Assembly: GCA_026120185.1 (NCBI GenBank) | Contig: JANUWF010001217.1 | Location: forward strand, 62,001-126,000 | Length of the DNA: 64,000 nucleotides | DNA from: Voacanga thouarsii | Lineage: Eukaryota; Streptophyta; Magnoliopsida; Gentianales; Apocynaceae | Reading direction: 5' to 3' | Shown: positions 1 through 10,608 of the stretch, one piece after another | How positions within the stretch are numbered: the first letter of the stretch is position 1 | Layout: the number at the start of each line of letters is the position of its first letter | Program-made: the position numbers and the translations under genes | Notes under the pieces: model-generated | The model's input: the letters and a program-made list of their open reading frames with translations, nothing else | Told to the model about the DNA's origin: nothing | Database searches by the model: none

Positions 1-703
1 TTAAAAAAAATTCAAATTGTTTTTATATTATTTTCTTGTATAATTGTGGGCCCAACTTGTTTTGTTTTAAAGATTAGACTAAACTAATTAAATTTATTTT
101 ACAACTAAATCATACTTTTATTCTATGTTATTATTGTTATTGAGGTGGTAGTTTATTTTATTTAATATTAGACTAAATCTTATATCATTTGCATGTGTGT
201 GTGTGTATAATCAGTTCATCTAATTATTGGGTATTATTCGATGTGTTTTATTGAAAAGATATTATATGTAACATCCTCTTTCCCAAGAAGATGTTTGGAC
301 TACTTATTGGGCTAGTGTAACTCACTCCATTTAATATTTCATAGATTTTGATCAAGAATATGAAGAGAGTTGTGGAGACGGATGTGATTAGACTACGTTT
401 TTACATTGATTGGCTTTTTGAGAGTTTTTACTTATTATGACTTTTATTTTAGTTTAGACAGTGTTGTTCGCATAAATCCTTAATTAAGATTGAGTCAAAC
501 ATTGGTTGTATTAAATGTTTTTTTTATTTTGTTCATGAAATTATATTTCAAGATGTATGTTTTTCTTTTCCTTTGAAGGTGATAAGTTTGATTAAAGTGA
601 TTTTCTTGAGTTAGAGGCTTAGTTTCTTCTTGGAGATGCTGTCGTATAGCGTTTCAGGTACGGACTCGGGTTCCATTTCGGGTTCCGGATTCAGGGCGTT
701 ACA
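1..703 (+). repeat. 5' LTR, right part only
   Basis: Matches 6767-7477 almost base for base and ends in the same GTTCCGGATTC...TTACA terminus, immediately before the primer binding site. It differs from the 3' LTR by scattered transitions and by a microsatellite: a (TG)n run near 195-207 here, against a (TA)n run near 6963-6975 there. The terminal CA is at 702-703. Confidence 0.93.
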
Positions 704-708
704 TTTAG

Positions 709-720
709 TGGTATCAGAGG
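709..720 (+). promoter_or_regulatory. Primer binding site (initiator tRNA-Met type)
   Basis: TGGTATCAGAGG lies five bases after the LTR end. The TGGTATCAGAG core is complementary to the 3' end of plant initiator tRNA-Met and primes minus-strand DNA synthesis in many plant LTR elements. Confidence 0.9.
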
Positions 721-965
721 CCGCTAAGTTCATGATCCTTAATATTAAGTTATGATTTAAATTACTACAAATCCTAAGATAAGATAGGATATCAGATGTT
801 TTATGTCTAACTATTATGGTTTATTATTAGTAGTTTTATTTATTTATTTGACCCAAAAAAATTTCCCTTAATTATTTTATCTACCTACTTATTTATTTAA
901 ATACTTAGTTATTTATTCTGGTGATATTAGTTTTCACATAATTACTTATTGTGGGTGCGAGATAG

Positions 966-2156
966 ATGGCACGTGAGGGAAGGCATGGAAACGATGGTGA
1001 GAGTCTTAATAGCGAATTGGATGACATGAGCGTGCCACTGGCAAAATAGGGACGAAGAATACCACGTCAACCGATAAGTGGAACCAATCAACATATGCCG
1101 AGGCCACCTAGCGGGCTTCCTCCGCAAGTTATACCAACAGCTATGCCTGGGCCAACGTCAACTAATTAATGGCGACTTTGAATATGATGGCATAAGTTAT
1201 GCAAAATCAACAACAGATGCAGCAAGAACAACAGAGATTGCAACAAGAGCAGGAACAGAGGTAACAAAGACTGACATTGGGGCCCAGAACACATTATGAA
1301 TGACTTAAGAAGGCGAGGATGCCTACTTTTGATGGAACTGCAGATCCGTTAAAGGCGATTAAGTGGTTGGAAGAGTTAGAGAAAAATTTTGAGATCCTGG
1401 AGATACTTGATGATGTCAAGCCGAAAATTGTACCTCCATTCCTAGTTGGAGATGCAAACCAATGGTGGAGAGGGGCAAAACCAACATATACTCAAGGTGA
1501 GAGATCTATGACTTGGGAGGTGTTCAAGAAGGCATTTCTCGATCACTACTTTCCTGTGGCAATCAGACTACAAAAACAGAATGAATTCTTTGATTTGATA
1601 CAGATAGAATGGATGAGTGTGGTTCACTACACATCGCGATTTAATGCCTTGGGATAGTTTGCACCGAAGATCATGGCCAGTGAAATACTCAAACTGCAAC
1701 GGTTTGAAAGTGGATTGCAAAAGAGAATTAATGATCGGTTATCCTCGATGCCCTCGAAGAACTATGAAGAATCCTATACCAGGTGTCTTCACATTGAGGC
1801 GAAGATTAAGAAAGGTGACGCTGAAAGGAAGAATAAGAGACCAAGACCTATCTTCAGTCAGGGCCAATGATTCAAGACCAGCGGGACCCCCAGCAGCAAA
1901 AAGACATCCATTGCCCAAAACTACACCGGTAGTAGCTTCTTATGATAAAAAGAAGCTTTGTGAGACTTGTGAGCGTATACATCCTGGTGAATGTAGATGG
2001 AAGACTGGGGCTTATTTCAAGTGTGTAAAGATAGAGCATCGTATTGGGAAGTGTCTGATGATGGCTCAGGAAGCATCAAGACCTGCTACTCACTCGGCTA
2101 TGAGGCCAGCGGAGCAAAAGAAATCGAATGCTAGGGTTTTTGCACTAACTCAATAG
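966..2156 (+). pseudogene. gag: gag polyprotein of the gypsy element, broken
   Basis: Gag would form the virus-like particle. The likely start is the ATG at 966, but that frame stops after about 27 codons. The retrotransposon gag domain is clear in 1319-1657 (PTFDGTADPLKAIKWLEELE, then the WWRGAK segment) and continues after a TAG as 1660-1867. A third frame (1617-2156) carries the nucleocapsid region. The zinc knuckle there is damaged: the expected C-x2-C-x4-H-x4-C reads YFKCVKIEHRIGKC, so the first cysteine is tyrosine and the usual glycines are V and E. Several frameshifts and stops are needed to link the pieces. Confidence 0.88.
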
Positions 2157-2177
2157 GAAGCTAAGACTGCAGATGAT

Positions 2178-2642
2178 GTGGTTACAGGTATCCTACTAAT
2201 TAATTCTGTACTAGCTTTGACGCTCTTTAATTGTGGTGCCACCCATTCTTTTGTATCTCAACGTTTTGCCAAAACTTTAAAATTAACCCCTACCTGTTTA
2301 GTTAATCCTTTTCATGTGCCTATTCCTAGTGGAAAAGTTTTAGTCTCCAAGCTTGTAATGAAGGGATATAAGGTAGAGATTGGGAATGAGGTGTTAGATG
2401 CTGATCTCATCCATATTCTAATTGTGGATTTTGATGTGATTCTCAGAATGGATTGGCTCTTTCGCAACTGTGCAATGATCGACTGCAAGGGCAAAAAGGT
2501 AAATTTTGCAATTTCAGGGAAAGATGAATTCCATTTTCTAGGAGGTTTGGAGAAGCGGGCGAGCAAGTTGAAACCAATCATATCAGCCATAAAGGCATGA
2601 AGAGATCTTCAAAAAGAATGTGAAGGTTTCTTAGCTTACGCG
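2178..2642 (+). pseudogene. Retropepsin-like protease of the gypsy element, active site lost
   Basis: Open from 2178 to 2600 (140 codons), ended by a TGA. The aspartic protease core is recognisable, followed by the flap and the DVILRMDWL segment typical of plant gypsy proteases. The catalytic triplet that should read D-S/T-G is NCG (LFNCGATHSF), so the nucleophilic aspartate is replaced by asparagine. The TGA at the end lies where the family normally reads through into RT and fits CGA to TGA decay. The product would cleave Gag-Pol; this copy could not. Confidence 0.88.
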
Positions 2643-3536
2643 GTGGATACTCAGAAGGAGGGACAAACATTTGAAGACATACCAGTGGTGTGCGACTTTC
2701 CAGATGTATTCCCGGAAGAATTACCAGGACTACCCCCTGAGCGAGAAGTAGAATTCGAGATTGTTTTGATACCGAGAGCAGAACCAATCTCGAAGGCTCC
2801 ATACATAATGGCACCTGCTGAATTGCGAGAATTAAAAACGCAATTGCAAGAATTATTGGATATGGGATTTATACGCCCAAGTGTGTTACCGTGGGGAGCT
2901 CTAGTTTTGTTTGTGAAGAAAAAGGATGGCAATATGAGACTCTGTATTGACTACCGCGAACTTAATAAGATCACCATCAAGAATCAGTACCCATTACCCC
3001 GGATAGATGATCTCTTTGACCAGCTGAAAGGTGCTTGTGTGTTTTTCAAAATTGACTTGTGCTCTGGATATCATCAGTTAAGAATTAAGGCAGAAGATAT
3101 ACCCAAAAGTGCATTCCAAACTCGTTATGGACATTATAAGTTTTTGGTCATGCCATTTGGAATGACTAATGCCCCAACAGCATTTATGGACTTGATGAAC
3201 CGGGTCTTCAAGCCTCAGTTAGATAAGTTTGTAGTGGTATTCATTGATGACATTTTGATATATTCATCATCCGAAGAAAAGCATGCGGAGCATTTAGCAG
3301 TGGTTTTGCAGACCTTGTGGAAGGAGAAATTGTACGTGAAATTTAGCAAGTGTGAATTTTGGCTCAAGAGTGTTGCTTTCTTAGGTCATGTCATATCTGA
3401 AAATGGAGTAGCTGTAGATCCTAAGAAAGTAGAAGCCATTGTAAATTGGGCTAGACTAACTAATGCATTTGAAGTGAGAAGTTTCTTGGGGTTAGCTGGA
3501 TATTATCAAAAGTTTGTGGAGGATTTTTAAAAAATT
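2643..3536 (+). pseudogene. pol: Reverse transcriptase domain of the gypsy element
   Basis: A continuous 295-codon frame covers the RT from the [12 protein letters not shown] region through the fingers ([20 protein letters not shown]), the [12 protein letters not shown] motif with the first catalytic aspartate, and [13 protein letters not shown] with the catalytic DD. It ends at a TAA at 3528-3530, just before [12 protein letters not shown], which belongs to the RT-RNase H connection. All three catalytic aspartates are kept although the rest of the polyprotein has decayed. It would copy element RNA to DNA in the cytoplasmic particle. Confidence 0.95.
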
Positions 3537-4061
3537 TCAGGACCGTTAACTCGTCTTACCCAGAAAAAGACCAAGTTCGAGTGGAGTTCAGCATGTGAGA
3601 CCAGTTTTCAAGAGTTGAAGAAAAGATTAACATCCGCACCTGTACTCACACTACTATCTAGATTAGGAGGTTTTGTAATCTATAGTGATGCGTCAAAGAA
3701 TGGTTTGGGGTGTGTGCTAATACAGAATGGGAAGGTTATAGCCTATGCGTCAAGACAATTAAAGCCTTATGAGCAAAATTATCCCACTCACGATCTTGAG
3801 TTAGCTGCAGTGGTTTTTGCTCTAAAGATCTGAAGGCATTACCTATATAGAGAGCCTTGTGAGGTGTTTACGGACCATCAAAGTTTGAAATATTTGTTCA
3901 CCCAAAAGGAACTTAATATGCGTCAACGGAGATGGCTAGAGCTGCTTAAGGACTATGATCTGAAAATCAGCTATCATCCGAGAAAAACAAACAAAGTAGC
4001 TGATGCATTAAGTAGGAAGAACAATACCCTAGCAGCTATGATCACTCATCGAGGCAATTGA
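3537..4061 (+). pseudogene. pol: RNase H domain of the gypsy element
   Basis: Carries the Ty3-type RNase H signature: [12 protein letters not shown] with the first catalytic aspartate, [13 protein letters not shown] with the glutamate and [11 protein letters not shown] with the next aspartate, ending in [13 protein letters not shown] at 3832-3834 interrupts ALKI*RHYLY where tryptophan is usual, consistent with TGG to TGA. It would degrade the RNA strand of the RNA/DNA hybrid. Confidence 0.93.
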
Positions 4062-5115
4062 TATTAGAATTTGAAAATTTGGAGATAGAAGTAGGAGGGT
4101 CTGCAAAAGGATATGTAGCAGCTTTGACATTGCAATCAACCTTGGTGGAACATATAAAGACGACTCAAGGTATGGATGCTAATTTAGAGAAGAAGAAGAA
4201 GAAGGAAGTCCGTGATGATCAGCAAGCAAATTTCCAAACTCATGATGACGGGAGTTTGAGATTTAGAGGAAGATTATATGTACCTGACCATCCAAGTTTA
4301 AAAGCTGAAATTTTGAAAGAAGCGCACAACTCTAAGTTGTCGGTACATTCTGGTAGTACTAAAATGTATACGGACTTGAAGAGAAACTTTTGGTGGAACG
4401 GAATGAAAAGGGAGATAGCGGAATATATCTCTTGGTGTATGGTATGTCAGCAGGTGAAGGCCGAACTCCAAAGACCAGGAGGGTTGCTAAAACCTTTGGA
4501 GATACCTGTATGGAAATAGGAGCATATCACTATGGACTTTGTTGTTGGGTTTTCAAGATCAAGGTTGGGGAAGGATACTATTTGGGTGATTGTAAATAGA
4601 CTGACTAAATCTGCACATTTCTTGTCAATGAAGACTACAGCAACAATGGATGAGTTGGCAAAGACGTACATGGAAGAGATAGTGTGATTACACGGCATAC
4701 CAGTTAGCATTGTCTCTGATAGGGATCCGCGGTTTGTTTCACGATTCTGGAAGATATTTAATAAAGCTATGGGGACTACGATAGCACTTAGTACTGCATT
4801 TCACCCACAAACTGATGGACAATCCGAATGTACTATTCAAACGTTGGAGGATATGTTTCGAGCATGTGTGATGGATTTCAAAGGTAGTTGGGTTGATCAT
4901 TTAATGTTGGTAGAGTTCTCTTATAATAACAGTTACTAGACAAGTATTGGGATAGCTCCGTATAAGGCATTGTACGAGAGGAGGTGTAGATCACCGATGT
5001 GCTGGGATGATATTGGTGAGAGGATAATTACAAGACCATAATTAGTACAAATTATCTTGGAGAAAGTGCCATTGATCCGCGAGCGAATTAAGATAACGCA
5101 AAATAGACAAAAGAG
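4058..5115 (+). pseudogene. pol: Integrase (zinc-binding and catalytic core) of the gypsy element
   Basis: A frameshift near 4040-4060 separates it from RNase H. The N-terminal HHCC zinc finger is visible (EAHNSKLSVHSG, then CMVCQQVK). The core keeps D (TMDFVVGF), D (SDRDPRF) and E (GQSECTIQ). The frame is cut by TAG at about 4517 (a tryptophan codon in the family), TGA near 4686 (HGIPVS preceded by CGA to TGA), TAG near 4937 (CAG to TAG) and TAA near 5038. A small deletion near 5110 shifts the frame again. Confidence 0.92.
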
Positions 5116-5600
5116 TTGAAAAGGCGACCATTGGAGTTTAAGGTGGGAGAGAATGTATATCTTCGAATTTCTCCTACTAAGGGGGTGATGCGATTCGGAA
5201 AGAATGGAAAGCTAAGTCCCCATTTCGTAGGTCCTTATGAGATTCTAGAAAGAGTTGGGGAACTCGCTTATCGTTTGGCTTTACCACCAGCACTGTCTAA
5301 AGTGCATAACGTTTTTCATGTTTTTCAATTGAGGAGATACATTTTAGATCCAAGTCATGTGTTAGAGGCCGAACCATTGAAAGTGACTGAAAACTTATCA
5401 TACACGGAGATTCCTTTAAGGATCATAGATCGTAAGGAGCATATATTGCGAAGACGTATCATTCCATATATCAAGGTCCAGTGGACAAATCAAACGCCTC
5501 GCAAAGCTACATGGAAATTGGAGGAGAACATGCGCAGGAAGTATCCATCTTTGTTTGATTCGGAAGGTATGTATATTTTTCGAGGACGAAACTTTTGTAA
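5116..5600 (+). pseudogene. pol: Integrase C-terminal and chromodomain region
   Basis: The open frame 5116-5652 starts with KRRPLEFKVGENVYLRISP and GKLSPHFVGPYEILERVG, the GPY/F module of Ty3-type integrases. It ends with a chromodomain-like segment (VQWTNQTPRKATWKLEENM, RRKYPSLF). In Tekay/Del elements this tail is thought to steer insertion toward particular chromatin. The segment carries no stop, unlike the rest of pol. The 52 codons after KYPSLF run into the polypurine tract and LTR. Confidence 0.9.
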
Positions 5601-5610
5601 GGGAGTAGAA
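5598..5610 (+). promoter_or_regulatory. Polypurine tract
   Basis: The purine-rich run TAAGGGAGTAGAA directly precedes the TGTAAATACC start of the 3' LTR, where plus-strand synthesis would be primed. Confidence 0.75.
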
Positions 5611-7477
5611 TGTAAATACCCAACCCAATTGATTATGGATCTAGTATTTTAACCAACCCATAAAGTGATTTTTTTTATTATTATGGCCCACGAGATAGCC
5701 TGTAAGGTTTAGGGGTCATGAGGGATTTAATTAAGTTTAGGGATGTGTTTGTTATTTAGTAATTTTTAAAAGTTAAACCTACACCTTAACCTAAACGACG
5801 TTCTATGGTTTTATCATCAGTTGTCCAAAGCGATCATTCAAGGGTTTTAGACTCTGGGGAAGAAAGCTCTGACTTGCTTCAATCGTGAAGGTGAGTTCTA
5901 TTGGCTTCGACTATTAATTTAGTTAGAAGTTGAGGAGTAAATATTAGGAGGTTCTCTTTGTTTCTGTTATTCTAGATAATAAGGTTAATTGATTCATTAG
6001 GTTTTAATTCCTTGGATTGATATTGGTATTGTGTGGTTTGATATTAAGGAGCGATTGTGTGGAGTAGTTAGCTTGGATTGGAGATATTAGTCTGACTTCT
6101 GAGGTAAGTGGTTCAGGCATCTTCTATTTTTCAAAACATTCTATAATTTGTATTTTCTGTACAAATTTTGAAAATTAAGTTTGGTTATTTTATTTGGATT
6201 TTGGATCATAGTACTATGTGGCTATGTGTTTAATGGCTCATGAGATTAAAGAAGGAGAGGAAGAACATGTTCTAAAATTTGTTTGTGTGACTGAAATCCC
6301 TCTCAGTCAATAAAAAATATAAGTCTGGCCTCCCTAACGGGATAAATAGTCAGGACTGATATCAGTGATCCTCTTCCTAATCTAAAATTCATGAGTATAC
6401 ATGTGATTGTTATGTGTAGGTTTTGATTTTATAATGTTAAAAAGAAGAAGGGGAAAAAAAAAGAAAAAAAGAGACTTCACTACGTTGTTCACGAAATTGC
6501 TCTGTTCACTTATGATTTTTGATTGATTTGTTTGGTGGGGACGGTTGTTGTTCTCCCCCCCCCCAAAAAAATCACTGTTCACATAGTCAGAGATGTTGGT
6601 TGTTTTGCTTCAGTGGGGATGGTTGTTGTCCCCCACCAAAAAAAAAAAGAAAGAAATTTGTCTTGTTTTGAATAGTTGACCGCAGAGCATGTCTTTGGAA
6701 TTTTTGGGTTCACAAATTGTTTCAAATGATTGAGGCTGATGGCCATTTCAATGGACATTATTCATTTTTTAAAAAAATTCAAATTGTTTTTATATTATTT
6801 TCTTGCATAATTATGGGCCCAACTTGTTTTGTTTTAAAGATTAGACTAAACTAATTAAATTTGTTTTACAACTAAATCATGCTTTTATTCTATGTTATTA
6901 TTGTTGTTGAGGTGGTAGTTTATTTTATTTAATATTAGACTAAATCTTATATCATTTGCATGTATATATATATATTTAAAAAATTCAGTTCATCTAATTA
7001 TTGGGTATTATTCGATGTGTTTTATTGAAAAGATATTATATGTAACATCCTCTTTCCCAAGAAGACGTTTGGACTACTTATTGGGCTAGTATAGCTCACT
7101 CCATTTAACATTTCGCATATTTTGATCAAGAATATGAAGAGAATTATGAAGACGGATGGGATTATACTACCTTTTTAGATTGATTGGCTTTTTGAGAGTT
7201 TTTACTTATTATGACTTTTATTTTGATTTAGACAGTGTTGTTCACATAAATCCTTAGTTAAGATTGAGCAAGACATTTGTTGTATTAAAGGTTTTTTTTA
7301 TTTTGTTTATGGAATTATATTTCAGAATGTATATTTTTCTTTTCCTTTGGAGGTGATAAGTTTGATTAAAGTGATTTCCTTGAGTTAGAGGTTTAGTGTC
7401 TTCTTGGAGATGCTGCCGTGTAGCGTTTCAGGTACGGACTCGAGTTCCATTTCGAGTTCCGGATTCGGGGCATTACA
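5611..7477 (+). repeat. 3' LTR of the gypsy element (1867 bp)
   Basis: Begins TGTAAATACC after the polypurine tract and ends GGGGCATTACA; the terminal CA is at 7476-7477. The last ~708 bases are paired with the 5' LTR remnant. Near 6550-6660 it holds short C- and A-rich runs (GGGGACGGTTGTTG followed by CCCC/AAAA) repeated twice. No coding sequence is seen. Confidence 0.9.
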
Positions 7478-7825
7478 CTACCAGTTTGTAACATCCTCAA
7501 CCTCAGGCCTTTATCAGACAAAACCCAATTAGATTACTTTCTATACATATAATCAAAAGCCTTGTCGAATTCCTCGAGCCTCTTATAGATCAATTCTCGA
7601 TTGATGGCTCTCCCACCTGGGAACAAGACCAAATCCTCATCGCTTAGAAGAGCTGGGAGTTTTGCCCCACTCTCTCTTAAATAGACTGTTGTTGTGCCGC
7701 ATAATACTCCACAGATTTATCATAACCCTTGAACCAATTATGTCCCATCAAATCACCAAGCTTTGTCCTCTTGATGTTCTTGCACAAATACCAAGAAGTG
7801 TTTATCAAGAAAATGCTAGAAGGGG
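7478..7825 (-). pseudogene. EXO70-like gene, C-terminal exon fragment, broken
   Basis: EXO70 proteins are exocyst subunits that bind membrane phospholipids and tether secretory vesicles. Read on the minus strand, this part gives KNIKRTKLGDLMGHNWFKGY, then a stop after AAQQQSI, then AKLPALLSDEDLVLFPGGRA with INRELIYKRLEEFDKAFDYM, then a stop (CAA to TAA) and SNWVLSDKGLRLRM. This follows the C-terminal order I know from plant EXO70 proteins (LFLMNN, LGDLMG, WGKLPALLSREGL, GGRATARDLVKKRLKAFNEAF, QSNWV). At least one frameshift and two stops show it is dead. The gypsy LTR ends where the gene is truncated on the left. Identification is from memory of the family. Confidence 0.72.
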
Positions 7826-9041
7826 CACTACAAGAAAACTGTGAATCTGCCACGGACTTTTACCACGAAAAATTTTCGATGACAATCAGCGATGGATTTT
7901 GCCACGGAACAACAAAATACAAGCAACTTGCGAGGAAAAAAACACCATAGCAAATCCATGACTATTTGCCACGGAATTGCAATGAAAATAGTAGCAAGTA
8001 GCGATGAAAACATATTCCGTCACAAATAGGTAGGAAAAAAATGCGCCAAAAAATTATGCCAACAAACATTAGCCACCAATTTGAGATGGAAACGTTTTCG
8101 TGGCAAAATTATTCCAAACATTAGCCACGGATTTACTACGGAATCACAAAATTACCACTGCCACGGAATTTTTTTCTTTTTTTGTTCTAATTTATTAATT
8201 ATATTAGTTTGTATTAATTTTTGTTCCATACCTTTTACATAACAACAATGAAATATTTTATAAGTATTTTGATTTATTTATTTTCTAATGCGTTCATTCT
8301 TGAAATGGAATTGAAAATAAGATGTATTATTTTTTAGTATCGAAATATACGTTTGTATTAAAATTAAAAATTTTAAAGAAACGATATAATTTTATTTTAT
8401 TTCGACTGTAAAAGCCATTGAAAATTATTGTGAAGAACTATATTATCATTGAGAGCATACAAAAAAGTATGTTATGCAAAATAGTGATAAAAATATTGTG
8501 TGTTCCGTGACTATTTGCCACGGATTTGGCTCGACATTTTTTCCTTTTTTTTGTTGTTTTATTTTTTTTCAAGCAAAGTAGTGACTATATATATTGACTT
8601 GGAATAATCTTACCAATAAATATAGGTTGTTTTAAAATTTTCATTGCTTCCACTATTTTAAATTCTTAATTTTTTTTCAAAAAAAATTAAAAATTACAGC
8701 ACAATTAAAATTAATTTCAATCTAAAAAATTTTGTTCCTCCAAAATTAGTATATACTCACAACATATTAAAATTAATTTCAATCTAGAAAAATTCGTTCC
8801 TCCAATTTTTTTTTTTTTTACAACAAAAGCCATTGGAAATATCAATGCAATTAACTATATTACCATTTAGAATATAAAAATTATATATTAGGTAAAATAG
8901 TGGTAAAAAGAATATAATATTTTATTATTTTTATTATTTTATTCAAAAAATTAGAATACTTTGATTAAAATTTCTAATTTTATTAATTTTATTTTATTAA
9001 AAAAATTAAAATAAGTGAATTATATATTAAATAAGTGAATA

Positions 9042-9079
9042 TACACACACACACGCACACACACACATATATATTTATG

Positions 9080-9112
<33 letters not shown>

Positions 9113-9142
9113 AATGAATGTGTGTGTGTGTGTGTGTGTGTG
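9042..9142. repeat. Compound (CA)n / (TA)n / (TG)n microsatellite
   Basis: CA runs at 9042-9067 and 9079-9103 and a TG run at 9118-9142 surround short TA runs, so the stretch can fold on itself. Open frames over it encode only simple His/Thr or Val/Cys repeats and are not genes. Confidence 0.95.
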
Positions 9143-9325
9143 TAAATTATTTAATAAAAAAGATAGTATAACTGACAGTATATAAAATTTTAAAGTTATA
9201 TAAATATACAAAATATTTTTTATATTGAATTCTATGGTTTTATATTGAATTTAGTATGAATATTATATTTTGTTATATTGCTTTTATTTTAAAAAAAGTA
9301 CACAAAGATTGTTCAGAATAGTTTA

Positions 9326-9326
<1 letters not shown>

Positions 9327-9361
<35 letters not shown>
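9327..9361. repeat. (TAA)n microsatellite
   Basis: About eleven AAT units directly before the tRNA-like block. Confidence 0.95.
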
Positions 9362-9363
<2 letters not shown>

Positions 9364-9367
9364 TAGC

Positions 9368-9500
9368 ACAACAATTGCCGTAGCTCAGCGACTAAACACA
9401 ACATATGCTATTTCGGAGGTCATGGGTTCGAGTCTTGCACTGCGCAATTCTTGAACAATACTGAATAGTTTGTGATCAGGTGTGGCTGGTGTGTCACGAA
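9368..9500 (+). repeat. tRNA-derived SINE-like block
   Basis: Contains an A-box-like TAGCTCAGCGAC (~9382) and a B-box GGTTCGAGTC (~9425) at the spacing of an internal RNA polymerase III promoter, followed by a non-tRNA body. A related block lies at the equivalent place in the CACTA-like element at 56642-62700. Clear target duplications were not found, so it may be a fixed part of the transposon. Confidence 0.6.
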
Positions 9501-9858
9501 ACAAATTTTTAAATGAAGTATCCGTGGAAAATTTGCTACGGATTTGTCACGGACAGCTTGTTTAACATTGTTGCCAAGGCAAACTACCATAGATTTGCCA
9601 CAAAAACTATTTCTAAATTTGCCATGGATTTATCACGAATAGGTTATTTTTATATTGTTTCCGTGGCAGATTGCGACGAATTTGTCACGGTTCCCTCGCA
9701 ATTTTCTCCTTGAAAGGTGCTACCAACTTGAACAATCCGTGGCAATTTCCTCGTAAAAAATGCTTAGCGACGAAGGTATCAATTCCGTCGCAGATCCGTA
9801 GCAAATTCCAGTTTAGCCACGGATTTGTTCGAGGCAAATTAGCAGATTTCTTGTAGTG

Positions 9859-10143
9859 GGAGAGTCCTCGTATGTTTTTGGCCAAGTGTCTAAGTCGAAC
9901 TTAAGCACCTTGATGATGTTTTGAATCTGGTTCGAGAGAAGTCTGACTTCAAATTTATTATTATTCCAGCCCGATATATCTCCAGAACTTGGAGTAGTAT
10001 TGACCCATACTCACCGTGAAGCAACAGATTGCAATACTCGATGACAAACAATACAAGCCATGGAATACTAACATCAACTGGAGGATTAAATGAATTTTCC
10101 AACTCTACTTGGGTAGTGTCTATGGGCAAAGGCAATGTCTATA
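9859..10143 (-). pseudogene. EXO70-like gene, upstream part of the fragment
   Basis: Minus-strand translation gives PVDVSIPWLVLFVIEYCNLL, YGSILLQVLEIYRA, then in the next frame WNNNKFEVRLLSNQIQNIIK and VLKFDLDTWPKTYEDS, running up to the CACTA insertion. This is the segment before the LFLMNN motif in plant EXO70 proteins. A frameshift is needed at ~9965 and another at the junction. A stop at ~10136 ends recognisable homology upstream; the N-terminal half of the gene is absent from the window. Confidence 0.7.
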
Positions 10144-10603
10144 GGATGTGGGATGCTAGCTGCTAGTGCTAGGTTTAGTAAAATCTCTCAGCATAACATA
10201 TGAAATATAATATATATTTTTTATAATATATTGGGTAATAGGATAAACGGGTACAGGTATTGTAGTACCATACCTAAATCTAATTATATAGGCTAAACGA
10301 GTAAATAGATTCAAGTCAGATATGGTAATAAAACAAATGTACCAAACCTATTACAAATAGGCTCGATATGGTTCCAAGTCCGAGTATAGATGTACACAAC
10401 TTATTAACAACCTTAGTTGGGAGACCAAATTATACTAAAGGAAAATTATTTTAGTTTTTGAAAAAATTTTAGAGGGGTTAAATATAAAATTTCAAAGCGT
10501 TTTCAAAAAAAATAAAAATTTTTAAGATTAATTTGAAATTTTAAAAAAATTTGGGAGGCTAGGAGGCCCTAGTTCCGTCCATGGTCCGGGAACAAAAGAA
10601 AGT
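10144..10603. other. Unassigned AT-rich spacer
   Basis: No coding sequence, termini or tandem repeat were recognised. The last ~60 bases (GGGAGGCTAGGAGGCCC, then TCCGTCCATGG) look like a transposon relic, but I could not assign a family. Confidence 0.4.
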
Positions 10604-10608
10604 AATAT

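Larger units (their letters stand above)
1..7477 (+). mobile_element. Ty3/gypsy retrotransposon, Tekay/Del chromovirus type, inactive
   Basis: The order is partial 5' LTR, primer binding site, gag, protease, reverse transcriptase, RNase H, integrase, chromodomain, polypurine tract, 3' LTR, all on the plus strand. The first 703 bases match the last ~708 bases of the 3' LTR, so the window starts inside the 5' LTR. The integrase followed by a C-terminal chromodomain-like segment places it among plant chromoviruses of the Tekay/Del kind. The reading frame is broken many times, so it cannot move by itself. The 3' LTR ends inside an EXO70 pseudogene; the 5-bp target duplication cannot be tested because the left flank is outside the window (the right flank begins CTACC). 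Confidence 0.93.
7826..9858. mobile_element. Non-autonomous CACTA (En/Spm-type) element inside EXO70
   Basis: Starts CACTACAAGAAAACTG and ends GATTTCTTGTAGTG, so the 12-13 bp terminal inverted repeats are the classic CACTA kind. The flanking triplets are GGG on the left and GGA on the right, a one-mismatch 3-bp duplication. Both ends are packed with short subterminal motifs in both orientations built on GCCACGGAT, which is where an En/Spm DNA-binding protein would bind. No transposase is present: the interior is AT-rich, with (TA/TG)n, (TAA)n and a tRNA-like block. EXO70 coding sequence continues on both sides, which confirms the boundaries. Confidence 0.9.

Noticed and set aside
9372..9440. 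Candidate tRNA gene
   Set aside because: Box A and box B are present, but the flanks do not pair into an acceptor stem and no anticodon arm could be drawn; a SINE or transposon module fits better. The same applies to 62045-62115.
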